Positions 21,689 to 33,689 of a stretch of DNA of 64,000 nt are shown piece by piece. The notes beneath the pieces are model-generated. The model did not search any database. It was not told the origin of the DNA and was given only the letters and a program-made list of their open reading frames with translations. Where the stretch lies: NCBI GenBank assembly GCA_013042995.1, contig JABDPB010000105.1, forward strand, positions 1-64,000, in the 5' to 3' direction. A program made the position numbers and the translations under genes. The stretch's first letter is position 1; every line of letters begins with the position of its first letter. This stretch comes from Ignavibacteriaceae bacterium. Its GTDB lineage: Bacteria; Bacteroidota; Ignavibacteria; Ignavibacteriales; Ignavibacteriaceae.

Positions 21689-22682
21689 GGCAACATCGAT
21701 ACTTGATACACTGAAAGAAATTAAAAAGGGAAAGCTGCTTCCGCTTTATTATCTGTTTGGCGAAGATGCATACAATCTTTCATTCACCTTAAAATCAATC
21801 GCAGAAAAAGTTCAGCCGTTACTATCCTCAGATTTCGACAAGGAAACTTTTTACGGCGATAATATAACGATTAATCAGGTTCTTGATCTTGCCTCTACTT
21901 TTCCTTTTGGCTCAGAGAAAAAGTTAATTATTGTAAAAGAAGCCGAAAAAATTAAGGATAAAAAACCACTGAAAGATTATGCACTTTCACCGACTGAATT
22001 TACAATTCTCGTTTTTATACACAATGGGACAATCACAAATTTAAAATCAGAGCCGTTTAAAACTTTACTTGCACATAATTTTCTTTTTGAAGCAAAGGAA
22101 TTAAAAGGCAGGCACTTAATTAATTGGTTGATTAACTATTGCGAATCCAAGGGCAAAAGCATATCGGAAGAGAACGCTCAGGTTTTAGTTGATATGGTTG
22201 GAGAAAACAGGAATCTTTTAGAAATGCAAATTGAAAAACTTATAACGCACGAAGGTAATAAAAAAGGAATAACAATTGAAGCAATTCAGCAGGTTTCTTC
22301 ATCATTAAAACAAAATACAATATTCGATTTGCAAAATGCAATCGGGTTAAAGGACAAACCTAACGCATTAAAAATTGCATACAACCTTTTAGAAAACGGC
22401 ACCGAACCTGTATTTATGGTTGCTATGCTTACTCGTTATTTTATAGCGATTTCAAAAATTAGTGAACTTAGATCAAAGAAAATTCCCGACGCAACAGCTG
22501 CTCGTACAATAGGTGTTCATCATTTTTTCTACCCAGGCTACGTAAAAGCCCGCAGCTTGTTTTCCGATAAAAAACTGATCGAAGTTTTCCGTGCATTGCT
22601 TAAGTCTGATGTTTCCATCAAAACAACTTCTACTGGTGGCAAAGAAATTATCACAATTTTGATTGCTGAAATCCTCCAGTAA
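21675..22682 (+). CDS. holA: DNA polymerase III subunit delta
   Basis: LPLYYLFGEDAYNLSF...; length and pattern of the HolA family. Start may be ATG at 21675 or 21681. Confidence 0.88.
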   Translation: MAMAKATSILDTLKEIKKGKLLPLYYLFGEDAYNLSFTLKSIAEKVQPLLSSDFDKETFYGDNITINQVLDLASTFPFGSEKKLIIVKEAEKIKDKKPLKDYALSPTEFTILVFIHNGTITNLKSEPFKTLLAHNFLFEAKELKGRHLINWLINYCESKGKSISEENAQVLVDMVGENRNLLEMQIEKLITHEGNKKGITIEAIQQVSSSLKQNTIFDLQNAIGLKDKPNALKIAYNLLENGTEPVFMVAMLTRYFIAISKISELRSKKIPDATAARTIGVHHFFYPGYVKARSLFSDKKLIEVFRALLKSDVSIKTTSTGGKEIITILIAEILQ

Positions 22683-22783
22683 TTAAATCAGTTCATTTTC
22701 CCAAAGATTTTATTTGATTTTTGGTTAATTTACCCCTGTCTAATGGAAACAAATTTCACTTTCTTCAGGTATAAAAACAGCTA

Positions 22784-23368
22784 ATGGTTAAAAACCTCAG
22801 AGAACTTTCGGATGAGGAGTTAATTTTAGAATTTCAGCAGAACGGTACCGAAAGTGCTTTTGAGATTATAATGCAGCGTTATAAGAATCCTTTAACTAAT
22901 TATGTTTTTAGATTTTTAGGCGATTACGAAGCTTGCAATGATGTGGTGCAGGAAACAATGATTAAAGTTTACAGGTATAAGGACACATACAGTTCGGTTG
23001 CTAAATTTTCAACCTGGATTTATACAATAGCCGGTAACCTTGCACGAACAGAATACCGGAGAAGAGGTAGAAGAAAGTTTTTTTCAATAAGCGATTACGG
23101 CGAAGAACATAAGCAATTCGATTTGCCGGATGAAGTTTACAGACCGGATGTGATGACCGATAGCGGAATAAAAGATGAAATAATTCAAGATGCATTACTA
23201 AAAGTAAAAGATGCCTATCGTGAAGCTGTACTTCTTAGAGATATTGAAGGAATGTCCTACGAAGAAATAGCAGAGATTCTAAGAGTTAATGAAGGAACAG
23301 TTAAATCAAGAATTAACAGAGGAAGAGCACAGCTACAGGAATTATTAAAAGATATTTACAAAGAGTAA
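22784..23368 (+). CDS. RNA polymerase sigma-70 factor, ECF (RpoE-like)
   Basis: Sigma70 region 2 (YKNPLTNYVFRFLGDYEACNDVVQETMIKVYRY) and region 4 (MSYEEIAEILRVNEGTVKSRINRGRAQL). Confidence 0.95.
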   Translation: MVKNLRELSDEELILEFQQNGTESAFEIIMQRYKNPLTNYVFRFLGDYEACNDVVQETMIKVYRYKDTYSSVAKFSTWIYTIAGNLARTEYRRRGRRKFFSISDYGEEHKQFDLPDEVYRPDVMTDSGIKDEIIQDALLKVKDAYREAVLLRDIEGMSYEEIAEILRVNEGTVKSRINRGRAQLQELLKDIYKE

Positions 23369-23391
23369 AAAGCTCTTAAACAGGTGAAAGT

Positions 23392-24114
23392 ATGGAAACG
23401 AACGAAAAAAAATATGAAAAACTGATTAGCGATCTGAAAAGTCTTCAGCAGGTTAAAGCGCCTGCAAACTTCGAAGCAGATTTAAAGAGAAGAATTAATC
23501 AGGAAAAATATAAAGACGAAGAAAAAAGTTTTTGGGGAAAATTATTTTTACCTTCGAGACTAATTCCATCGCTTGGATTTGTAACTACTGCAGCAGTTAT
23601 TTTCTTGGTTGTTAATGTTAATTCCGAAGAAATAGACAATCCGTTTTTAATTGAACCAAGATTGCGTGAAGATGTTATTGCTGTAACCGATTATGATTCA
23701 TTTGAAGAAAAAACACAGGAGTTGAACAAAGAACAGCCTGTTGGCAGAAGAGATGAATTATCAGACAAAAAAATGAAAAGCTCGGATAAAACCAAAACAA
23801 CAGAAAGAGAAATGATTACTGGCAGAGAGGAAGTTTCAGAAACGGACTTAATGGTTGAACAACCTCCTGTAGAAACTGAAGGTAGAGTTGGAGAAGTGGA
23901 ATCAGCGCCGCCAGAATCTACTCTCGCAGAACTGACAGACGAAGTCGAATCCGCAGAAACTTCCTCAGAAATGGCTACCGGATTAGCTATCACCAAAGAA
24001 GAATTGAATTTCCGCCAGGTGCAGTTATCGGAAGAGGAACAGCAAGTTGTAGATGAATTGAGAACTAAAGTCCAATCGCTGCAAAACGTTAAAAAAGAAG
24101 AAGATATAAAGTAA
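23392..24114 (+). CDS. Single-TM protein downstream of ECF sigma; putative anti-sigma or regulatory partner
   Basis: Operon with sigma factor; cytoplasmic N-terminus, one TM (LGFVTTAAVIFLVVNV), Glu/Ser-rich exported tail. Confidence 0.5.
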   Translation: METNEKKYEKLISDLKSLQQVKAPANFEADLKRRINQEKYKDEEKSFWGKLFLPSRLIPSLGFVTTAAVIFLVVNVNSEEIDNPFLIEPRLREDVIAVTDYDSFEEKTQELNKEQPVGRRDELSDKKMKSSDKTKTTEREMITGREEVSETDLMVEQPPVETEGRVGEVESAPPESTLAELTDEVESAETSSEMATGLAITKEELNFRQVQLSEEEQQVVDELRTKVQSLQNVKKEEDIK

Positions 24115-24220
24115 AAACTCAAAAAATTATACCTATTAAAGCTTTTGCACTTCTAGACAAAATCTTTATATTTAAAGCTTAAATTTTTGAGATAAATGTA
24201 GAAAAACAAAGGAATTACTA

Positions 24221-24481
24221 ATGAAAAAAGGCATTCATCCGGAATACAGACCAGTAGTGTTTCAGGATCCGTCTTGCGATTTTGCCATTTTATCAAAATC
24301 AACAATTAAATCATCTGATACGATTAAATGGTCGGATGGAAATACGTACCCGCTTATTAAGCTGGAGATTTCCAGCGGCTCACATCCCTTTTTTACAGGG
24401 AAGCAAAAGCTTGTTGATACCGCTGGACGTGTTGAGAAATTCCAGAGAAAATATTCTAAAAAGAAAACTGAGAAAAAATAA
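24221..24481 (+). CDS. rpmE: 50S ribosomal protein L31 type B
   Basis: [78 protein letters not shown]. Confidence 0.97.
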   Translation: MKKGIHPEYRPVVFQDPSCDFAILSKSTIKSSDTIKWSDGNTYPLIKLEISSGSHPFFTGKQKLVDTAGRVEKFQRKYSKKKTEKK

Positions 24482-24507
24482 ACTAATAGTAAAATTATTT
24501 TTGTAGA

Positions 24508-24533
24508 AGAGCCAGTTTACTCTGGCTTTTTTG
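24508..24533 (+). terminator. Rho-independent terminator after rpmE
   Basis: agagccag-tttact-ctggctttttt. Confidence 0.8.
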
Positions 24534-24636
24534 CTTTTAAACGAAGTCAATAATGGTGTTTTATTTCAGTTTGGGAATCTTACTACAAAAAACATTAAAT
24601 TGACTTTCGAAATTTCTTAATATCCTTTTTATTTAT

Positions 24637-25884
24637 ATGCAAATCTGCGTTTTTGAAGACGAACGATATATTAATTTTGAACCGCTTATTTATTCACGAC
24701 CTGTTTACGATTTAATATGCGGAATGACCACTCTGAAGGAGAAAATTATTCGTGCATTTCCAAAAGAGAAAGTCGTACTGAAATGCCGGAGTTACTTGGA
24801 TTATTTTGTAAAAGAGGAGAATTCTAATTGTAAAGTAAATCGATTTAGTAAAGATGATTATTTGTTTATCAATGGACGGATTCTTGAACCTGCAAATTTG
24901 AAAAACATCTTAAAGATAGACTCTTCCCATGATAAAGCTTTTGTTTCAAAAGGAGTTATTGTTGCTGCAAAAGTTTCGTGGGAAAAAGTTAAAAAATTAA
25001 AGTTAGATAACGTAGAAATTATCGATACAAATTTATTCCGTAACCTACCTGCAGAAGAAGTTGAAGTTGAGTGTGTGAATTATTTGTGGGATCTTGTTTA
25101 TCTGAACAGCAAAGAAATTCAGAATGATTATAAGATTAACACCAAGGGTAAAACCACTTCAAAAAAGAAATACTCTGGCGTGAACTTTGTAAACAGAAAA
25201 AATATTTTCATCGGGAAAAATGTTGATATAAAACCAGGAGTTGTTTTAGATGCTTCCACCGGACCAATTTACATAGATAAAAATGCAACAATTTTTCCAA
25301 ATGCAGTAATACAAGGACCTTTCTACGCAGGCGAATCATCGCAAATAAAAAGCTGTGCAACTATTTATCCGAATGTCAGTATCGGCAAGGTTTGCAAAAT
25401 CGGTGGAGAAGTTGAAGATACGATAATTCATTCATATTCCAATAAACAACATTCTGGATTTCTTGGTCATTCTTATTTAGGGAGTTGGATAAACATAGGT
25501 GCAGATACAAATAACAGCGACCTTCAAAATAATTACGGAACAATTAAAATTCAGGTGAATGGTAGACACATTGATTCTGGAAAACAATTTGTCGGTTTAT
25601 TGATGGCGGATCATTCCAAAACTGCAATCAACACAATGTTCAATACTGGAACTGTCGTTGGATTTTCGTGCAATATTTACGGAGCCGGTTTTCCGCCAAA
25701 ATATATTCCTTCATTTTCCTGGGGTGGAAGTGATTCAGTAAGAGAGTATAAATTTTTAAAAGCAACTGAAACCGCAAAAGCGGTCTTTAAAAGAAGACAA
25801 AAAGAATTTACAGAAAAGGATGAAAAATTATTTAAGGAAATTTTGGAAATAACAAAAGAAGAGAGATCAAAGAGAGGATTTTGA
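24637..25884 (+). CDS. GlmU-like sugar nucleotidyltransferase with left-handed beta-helix
   Basis: N-terminal NFEPLIYSRPVYDLICGMTTLKEKI; hexapeptide-repeat C-terminus with GTVVGFSCNIYGAGFPPKYIPSFSWGG. Confidence 0.85.
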   Translation: MQICVFEDERYINFEPLIYSRPVYDLICGMTTLKEKIIRAFPKEKVVLKCRSYLDYFVKEENSNCKVNRFSKDDYLFINGRILEPANLKNILKIDSSHDKAFVSKGVIVAAKVSWEKVKKLKLDNVEIIDTNLFRNLPAEEVEVECVNYLWDLVYLNSKEIQNDYKINTKGKTTSKKKYSGVNFVNRKNIFIGKNVDIKPGVVLDASTGPIYIDKNATIFPNAVIQGPFYAGESSQIKSCATIYPNVSIGKVCKIGGEVEDTIIHSYSNKQHSGFLGHSYLGSWINIGADTNNSDLQNNYGTIKIQVNGRHIDSGKQFVGLLMADHSKTAINTMFNTGTVVGFSCNIYGAGFPPKYIPSFSWGGSDSVREYKFLKATETAKAVFKRRQKEFTEKDEKLFKEILEITKEERSKRGF

Positions 25885-27266
25885 TGGAACAGGAACAACA
25901 TAATGTCACGCTCGAAGCTCATGAAATAAAAGACCTTTACCAGGGTGTACGCGGTCTTGCAATAAAAATATTAAATAGAATTGATAGAACAGATGCATAT
26001 TTAGAACGAATGCTCGATAGCGAAATGAAAAGTGCCGAACTTAAAGGGCAGGATAAAGCCTTACTTTATGAAATAGTGCATGGTGTTGTCAGATGGCAGG
26101 GAAGATTAGATTGGATTCTTAACGGATTTTACAAGGGAACATTTTCCAAAGCAATTCCAAACTTAAAAAATGCGCTGCGGGTTGCTCTTTACCAGATTTT
26201 ATTTTTAGACCGAGTTCCTGATTATGCAGCAGTTAATGAAGTAGTTGAGTTCGTAAAAAGATTACAGGGGCAGAAACCCGCAGATCTTGTAAATGCCGTT
26301 CTTCGAAACATCATAAGAAGTAAAAATGCAATTCGCTATCCTGAGCCTGATGAAGATTTAATTGGGTATCTTGCAGCTTATTATTCCCATCCTTCGTGGC
26401 TCGTAAAAAGATATGTGCAAAGATTTGGAAGGGAAGAAACGGAGCAACTTCTTTTTACAAATAATGAAAAACCGTTTCTTACTCTTCGTATAAATGCTTT
26501 AAAGACTAAACCGGATGAATTCAAACAATTACTTGAAGCGGTTAATTTAAAATACAGGCAGGGGGCATATCTGCCTGAATTCTTTAAGTTGCAGAATCTT
26601 ACAAACATTACCGCATGGGAATTTTACGGTAAGGGTTATTTTAATATTCAGGATGAAAGTGCAGGATTAGCTTGCAGGCTATTGGATGTTCAGGAAGGTT
26701 TTAGAATATTAGATATGTGTGCTGCCCCTGGTGGAAAGACAGCTTACATTGCTGCACTAATTCATTCACGCGGTGAAGTAGTTGCACTTGATCGTTTTGA
26801 AAGCCGTTTAAGACTTCTGCAGAAAAATATGGAAAGGCTTGAAGTAGACTGTGTTAGAATCGTTGCGATTGATGCCCTCGAATACACCAGTTTACCTTTT
26901 GATCGCATTTTAGTTGATGTTCCATGTTCGGGAACAGGCACACTTTCAAAGAAGCCCGATATTAAGTGGAGGCGGGACATATTTGACATCAGGGATTTAA
27001 ATAAAATGCAGCTCAATTTGCTTACAAAAGCAGCAACTCTGGTGAAAACAGATGGAGCCCTAGTGTATAGCACATGTTCAATTGAGCCCGAAGAAAATTT
27101 TGAAATAGTAAAGCAGTTTTTATCTGCACATACTAACTTTAAATTTGAAAGTGCAAAAGATAAGTTTCCCGACGAGATCATTGATGAAAACGGATGCATT
27201 CAAACTTTACCACAGAAGCATAAAATGGATGGTGCATTTGCGGCAAAGCTCGTTAGAGTTTCTTAA
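25884..27266 (+). CDS. rsmB: 16S rRNA (cytosine(967)-C(5))-methyltransferase
   Basis: NusB-like N-domain, ILDMCAAPGGKTAYIAAL, DVPCSGTGTLSKKPDIKWRR, VYSTCSIEPEEN. Confidence 0.95.
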   Translation: MEQEQHNVTLEAHEIKDLYQGVRGLAIKILNRIDRTDAYLERMLDSEMKSAELKGQDKALLYEIVHGVVRWQGRLDWILNGFYKGTFSKAIPNLKNALRVALYQILFLDRVPDYAAVNEVVEFVKRLQGQKPADLVNAVLRNIIRSKNAIRYPEPDEDLIGYLAAYYSHPSWLVKRYVQRFGREETEQLLFTNNEKPFLTLRINALKTKPDEFKQLLEAVNLKYRQGAYLPEFFKLQNLTNITAWEFYGKGYFNIQDESAGLACRLLDVQEGFRILDMCAAPGGKTAYIAALIHSRGEVVALDRFESRLRLLQKNMERLEVDCVRIVAIDALEYTSLPFDRILVDVPCSGTGTLSKKPDIKWRRDIFDIRDLNKMQLNLLTKAATLVKTDGALVYSTCSIEPEENFEIVKQFLSAHTNFKFESAKDKFPDEIIDENGCIQTLPQKHKMDGAFAAKLVRVS

Positions 27267-27307
27267 ATTAATAACTAAATAATTCCACAAAAAATTTTGT
27301 TTAGAAT

Positions 27308-30257
<2,950 letters not shown>

Positions 30258-30262
30258 TTGTA

Positions 30263-30793
30263 ATGATTGAAGCGATAAAAGAACAAGCTGCAAAATTTAT
30301 TTTAAGGCAAAGAACATCTCAGAGGGAATTCAACCAAAGAAATTTTTCTTCTGTATTTAAAAAATCTTTTTCTTTTTTAGTGCTTATGCCAGTTGATGAC
30401 AAGGATTTTCGGCTTGCTGGCCCGATTTTAGAATATCTAAAAGAACAGAAGAAAAGCGTTGTTGTTCTTACTAATGACTTTAAAGTAAGTCTTCTTCCAA
30501 CCTATCTTAAAGCAAATGCCATGGGGCATGGAATAAAAGATGTTACAAAACTAAAGTTACCTGCCCGCAGCATTATTACCAAGCTCTCGAACATGAGGTT
30601 TGATGTGATAATTGATTTGAATAGGCAGCAAGAAATCTTTTATACGTATTTAACAAAAGCACTAAGTGTGCCTCTAAAAATTGGTTTTGTCTACTCGGAA
30701 TCTGACAATTATTTTAATATGCAAATTGCTAATTCTAGGAATGAACCTGAAATTTCTTACAAGAATTTACTAAATTGCTTAAGGATGTTTTAG
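30263..30793 (+). CDS. Short GT9/heptosyltransferase-like N-domain protein
   Basis: FLVLMPVDDKDFRLAGPILEYLKEQKKSVVVLTND...FDVIIDLNRQQEIFYTYLTKALSVPLKIGF resembles the N-terminal half of GT9 enzymes. Confidence 0.45.
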   Translation: MIEAIKEQAAKFILRQRTSQREFNQRNFSSVFKKSFSFLVLMPVDDKDFRLAGPILEYLKEQKKSVVVLTNDFKVSLLPTYLKANAMGHGIKDVTKLKLPARSIITKLSNMRFDVIIDLNRQQEIFYTYLTKALSVPLKIGFVYSESDNYFNMQIANSRNEPEISYKNLLNCLRMF

Positions 30794-30802
30794 AGATTTA
30801 GT

Positions 30803-31153
30803 ATGAACTTCGAAATAAAAAAACAAGATGATATAACAATTTTTAAACTCAATGAGCAAAGGCTCGATACAAATATTTCGGGATTGCTTAAAGGCGAGTT
30901 TACTATGCTGCTTAAGGTGGAGGAAGCAAAAAAGTTTGTTTTAGATTTAAGCGATGTTGAAAGCTGCGACAGCTCTGGTTTAAGTGCAATACTTGTTGCC
31001 AATAGAATTTTAAATTCAACCAACGGACATATGAGGATTGCATCTCCCTCCGAAAAAGTTCTTTCGTTAATTAAAATTACCCAGCTTGATAGAGTACTGC
31101 CTGTTTGCGAAACTGTTGATGCAGCATTTGAAGATTTAAAAAAGCTAAACTGA
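30803..31153 (+). CDS. STAS-domain (anti-sigma factor antagonist-like) protein
   Basis: KKFVLDLSDVESCDSSGLSAILVANRILNS. Confidence 0.92.
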   Translation: MNFEIKKQDDITIFKLNEQRLDTNISGLLKGEFTMLLKVEEAKKFVLDLSDVESCDSSGLSAILVANRILNSTNGHMRIASPSEKVLSLIKITQLDRVLPVCETVDAAFEDLKKLN

Positions 31154-31179
31154 TTTAAACCAAAATCTGTAAACTTTAA

Positions 31180-31213
31180 ATAAGCATCCATTATGAAACG
31201 GATGCTTTTTACT
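31180..31213 (+). terminator. Rho-independent terminator
   Basis: aagcatcc-attatgaaac-ggatgctttttac. Confidence 0.8.
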
Positions 31214-31248
31214 TTTAAATAAAATTTCAAAAGCAATTGTTTTACTGA

Positions 31249-32697
31249 TTGGAAAGTAGATTACTTGACTATATAATTATAGCTGCTTATTTGCTCGCTG
31301 TTGCTTTTATCGGAATATTTTCCGGCGGCAGGCAAAAATCAGTTAAAGATTATTTTTTAGGGGCAAAAGAAATTCCCTGGTGGGCTGTTTGTTTTTCAAT
31401 TGTTTCTGCAGAAACCAGTGCTCTCACTTTTATTTCAATTCCGGGACTTGCATATTTAACAAATCTTAATTTCCTCCAGGTTGCTTTTGGATTTTTGATA
31501 GGAAGAATTTTTGTTGCACTTTTCTTTTTGCCCGCATACTTCAAGGGCGAGCTTGAAACTGCTTACAAATATCTCGACACAAGGTTTGGAAAAACGACAA
31601 GATCATTTGCATCAATTGTTTTTTTATTAACTCGTCTTGCAGCAGATGGTGTAAGACTTTTCGCAACTGCTATTCCGATATATTTAATGCTGCAAATAAA
31701 TCCGGTTGCAGCAATAATTTTAGTTGCGTTTATTTCACTCATCTACACTTACACCGGAGGAATAAAAGGAGTTATCTGGGTAGATGCAATTCAAATGTTT
31801 ATTTATATCGGTGGTGCAATTGTAGCGAGTATTTTTTTGTTTAATTTATTACCTGACGGTTGGAATTCAGTTATAAATGCCGCTTCAGTTGATTCTAAAT
31901 TATCAGTTTTTAATACAGGTGCAAATTTAAGTTTAATTGATTTTTTTGATGAGCCATACACTATGTTTGCAGGAATTATAGGCGGTGCATTTTTATCAAT
32001 GGCTTCCCATGGAACAGATCAACTTATTGTACAAAGGTTGCTTGCAACTAAAAATTTAAAGAGTGCAAAGAAAGCTGTTATTGGAAGCGGAATAATAATT
32101 GTATTTCAGTTCGCATTTTTTTTGGTTGTTGGAATTTTATTGTACGCTTACTACGGCTCTATGGATATTCGTTCAGATGAAATTTTTCCTAAGTTTATAA
32201 TTGAAGTTTTGCCTGCAGGTATTTCAGGATTAATTATAGCAGGATTACTCGCAGCGGCAATGTCTACTATTGCAGGATCTATTAGCTCACTTTCATCATC
32301 CGCAATGATGGATATTTTCGTTCCGTTCTTTGGAAAAAACCTAAATGAAAAGAAGAAGCTGCTCATTTCCAGAATTCTTACAGTTGGTTTTGCATCTCTA
32401 TTAATTCTGTTTGCACTAATTTTTATTGAAAGTTCTCAGGCTGTAGTAGAAGTTGCGTTGAGCATTGCATCATTTACTTACGGTGGTTTACTGGGTGCAT
32501 TTTTATTAGGCTTACTAAATAAAAATGCAAAAGAGAGAGAAGCAATAATTGCGTTTACAGCAGGAATTGCAGTTATGATTCTAGTAATTTCATTCAACTT
32601 AGTCGCATGGACTTGGTTTACTTTAGCAGGGGTAATTACAACTGTTTTTGTCGGCTCAGTGCTGACAATGATAAGGACTAAAGAATTGAAGACTTAA
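31249..32697 (+). CDS. Sodium:solute symporter (SSS family)
   Basis: RQKSVKDYFLGAKEIPWWAVCFSIVSAETSALTFISIPG. Confidence 0.93.
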   Translation: MESRLLDYIIIAAYLLAVAFIGIFSGGRQKSVKDYFLGAKEIPWWAVCFSIVSAETSALTFISIPGLAYLTNLNFLQVAFGFLIGRIFVALFFLPAYFKGELETAYKYLDTRFGKTTRSFASIVFLLTRLAADGVRLFATAIPIYLMLQINPVAAIILVAFISLIYTYTGGIKGVIWVDAIQMFIYIGGAIVASIFLFNLLPDGWNSVINAASVDSKLSVFNTGANLSLIDFFDEPYTMFAGIIGGAFLSMASHGTDQLIVQRLLATKNLKSAKKAVIGSGIIIVFQFAFFLVVGILLYAYYGSMDIRSDEIFPKFIIEVLPAGISGLIIAGLLAAAMSTIAGSISSLSSSAMMDIFVPFFGKNLNEKKKLLISRILTVGFASLLILFALIFIESSQAVVEVALSIASFTYGGLLGAFLLGLLNKNAKEREAIIAFTAGIAVMILVISFNLVAWTWFTLAGVITTVFVGSVLTMIRTKELKT

Positions 32698-32708
32698 GTT
32701 ACTTCAGA

Positions 32709-33533
32709 CTAATTTTCGCACATTTCTTTTATGTAATGATAAGCTTCGAGATGTCCAAGCTCATATGCTGCCTTTAAATCACTACAGCATCCGTCTTTAT
32801 CACCGTTTTTTTCTTTAGCCAATGCCCTTTCAAAATAAGCTGCTTCATGCCGCGGGTTTTTACTAATTGCAACAGAAAAATTTTCAATTGCTACTTCAAG
32901 ATTATGGTTGTCTTTGCTAATTAATCCAAGCATATAATAACCTTCAGCAAAGTTTGGTTCTGACTTTAAATAGCTTCGTAAATCCATTTCGGCACCATTG
33001 TAATCTTTAGTATTATAACGAGCAACGCCTCGGTAGTAAAGTGTATTGGCTTCTTTCATTTGCAATCTTATCGCTTCAGTAAAATCTGGTATTGAACTAT
33101 CATAGTTTCTGAGCCGCAATTTTGTTAGTGCACGGCAGTAGTGCCCTATTGGGTCCAATGCTTTTAACTCAATTGCATTACTGAACTCCCCTATTGCCCC
33201 TTTAAAATCGCTGTGATTGCATTTGTCAATTCCGTTTCTAACTGTTTTTGTTAAGCGATCATTTTCAATATCAAAGTATGTTTTAAACCTCATTATTTCG
33301 AGTTTAGGATCTCTTTGCGGCGGACTGTTTTTTACATGTAGTTCTGCAGTTTTTTTCGGCTGTTCTTCCTCTTCTGTTTCCTCTTCAATTGTTTCACCGC
33401 CAACGCCTTGTTCAAGAACCGCTCTTTCGCGGTAACTTAAATGCGGCTGAAGTTCTTTGCTTCCGCTTTTATATAACTTATAAAATAATACAGCAGCTGC
33501 AACAACAAGCACTGCAATAATTAACTCAAACAT
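32709..33533 (-). CDS. Tetratricopeptide-repeat membrane-anchored protein
   Basis: N-terminal TM followed by TPR units (AIGEFSNAIELKALDPIGHYCRALTKLRL...). Confidence 0.85.
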   Translation of the reverse strand: MFELIIAVLVVAAAVLFYKLYKSGSKELQPHLSYRERAVLEQGVGGETIEEETEEEEQPKKTAELHVKNSPPQRDPKLEIMRFKTYFDIENDRLTKTVRNGIDKCNHSDFKGAIGEFSNAIELKALDPIGHYCRALTKLRLRNYDSSIPDFTEAIRLQMKEANTLYYRGVARYNTKDYNGAEMDLRSYLKSEPNFAEGYYMLGLISKDNHNLEVAIENFSVAISKNPRHEAAYFERALAKEKNGDKDGCCSDLKAAYELGHLEAYHYIKEMCEN

Positions 33534-33689
33534 AATTTACCGGTATTTTTAAGTGTAATTAATAATTAATATCAGCAATTTATATGCCTGAATGAATTAA
33601 ATTAAAAATGTAGAATATTTTTATTTTTTGAGCTATTTAGTAATGTTAATTCACCTATAATTTAAGATTATTTCAGGTATTATTTTCAG

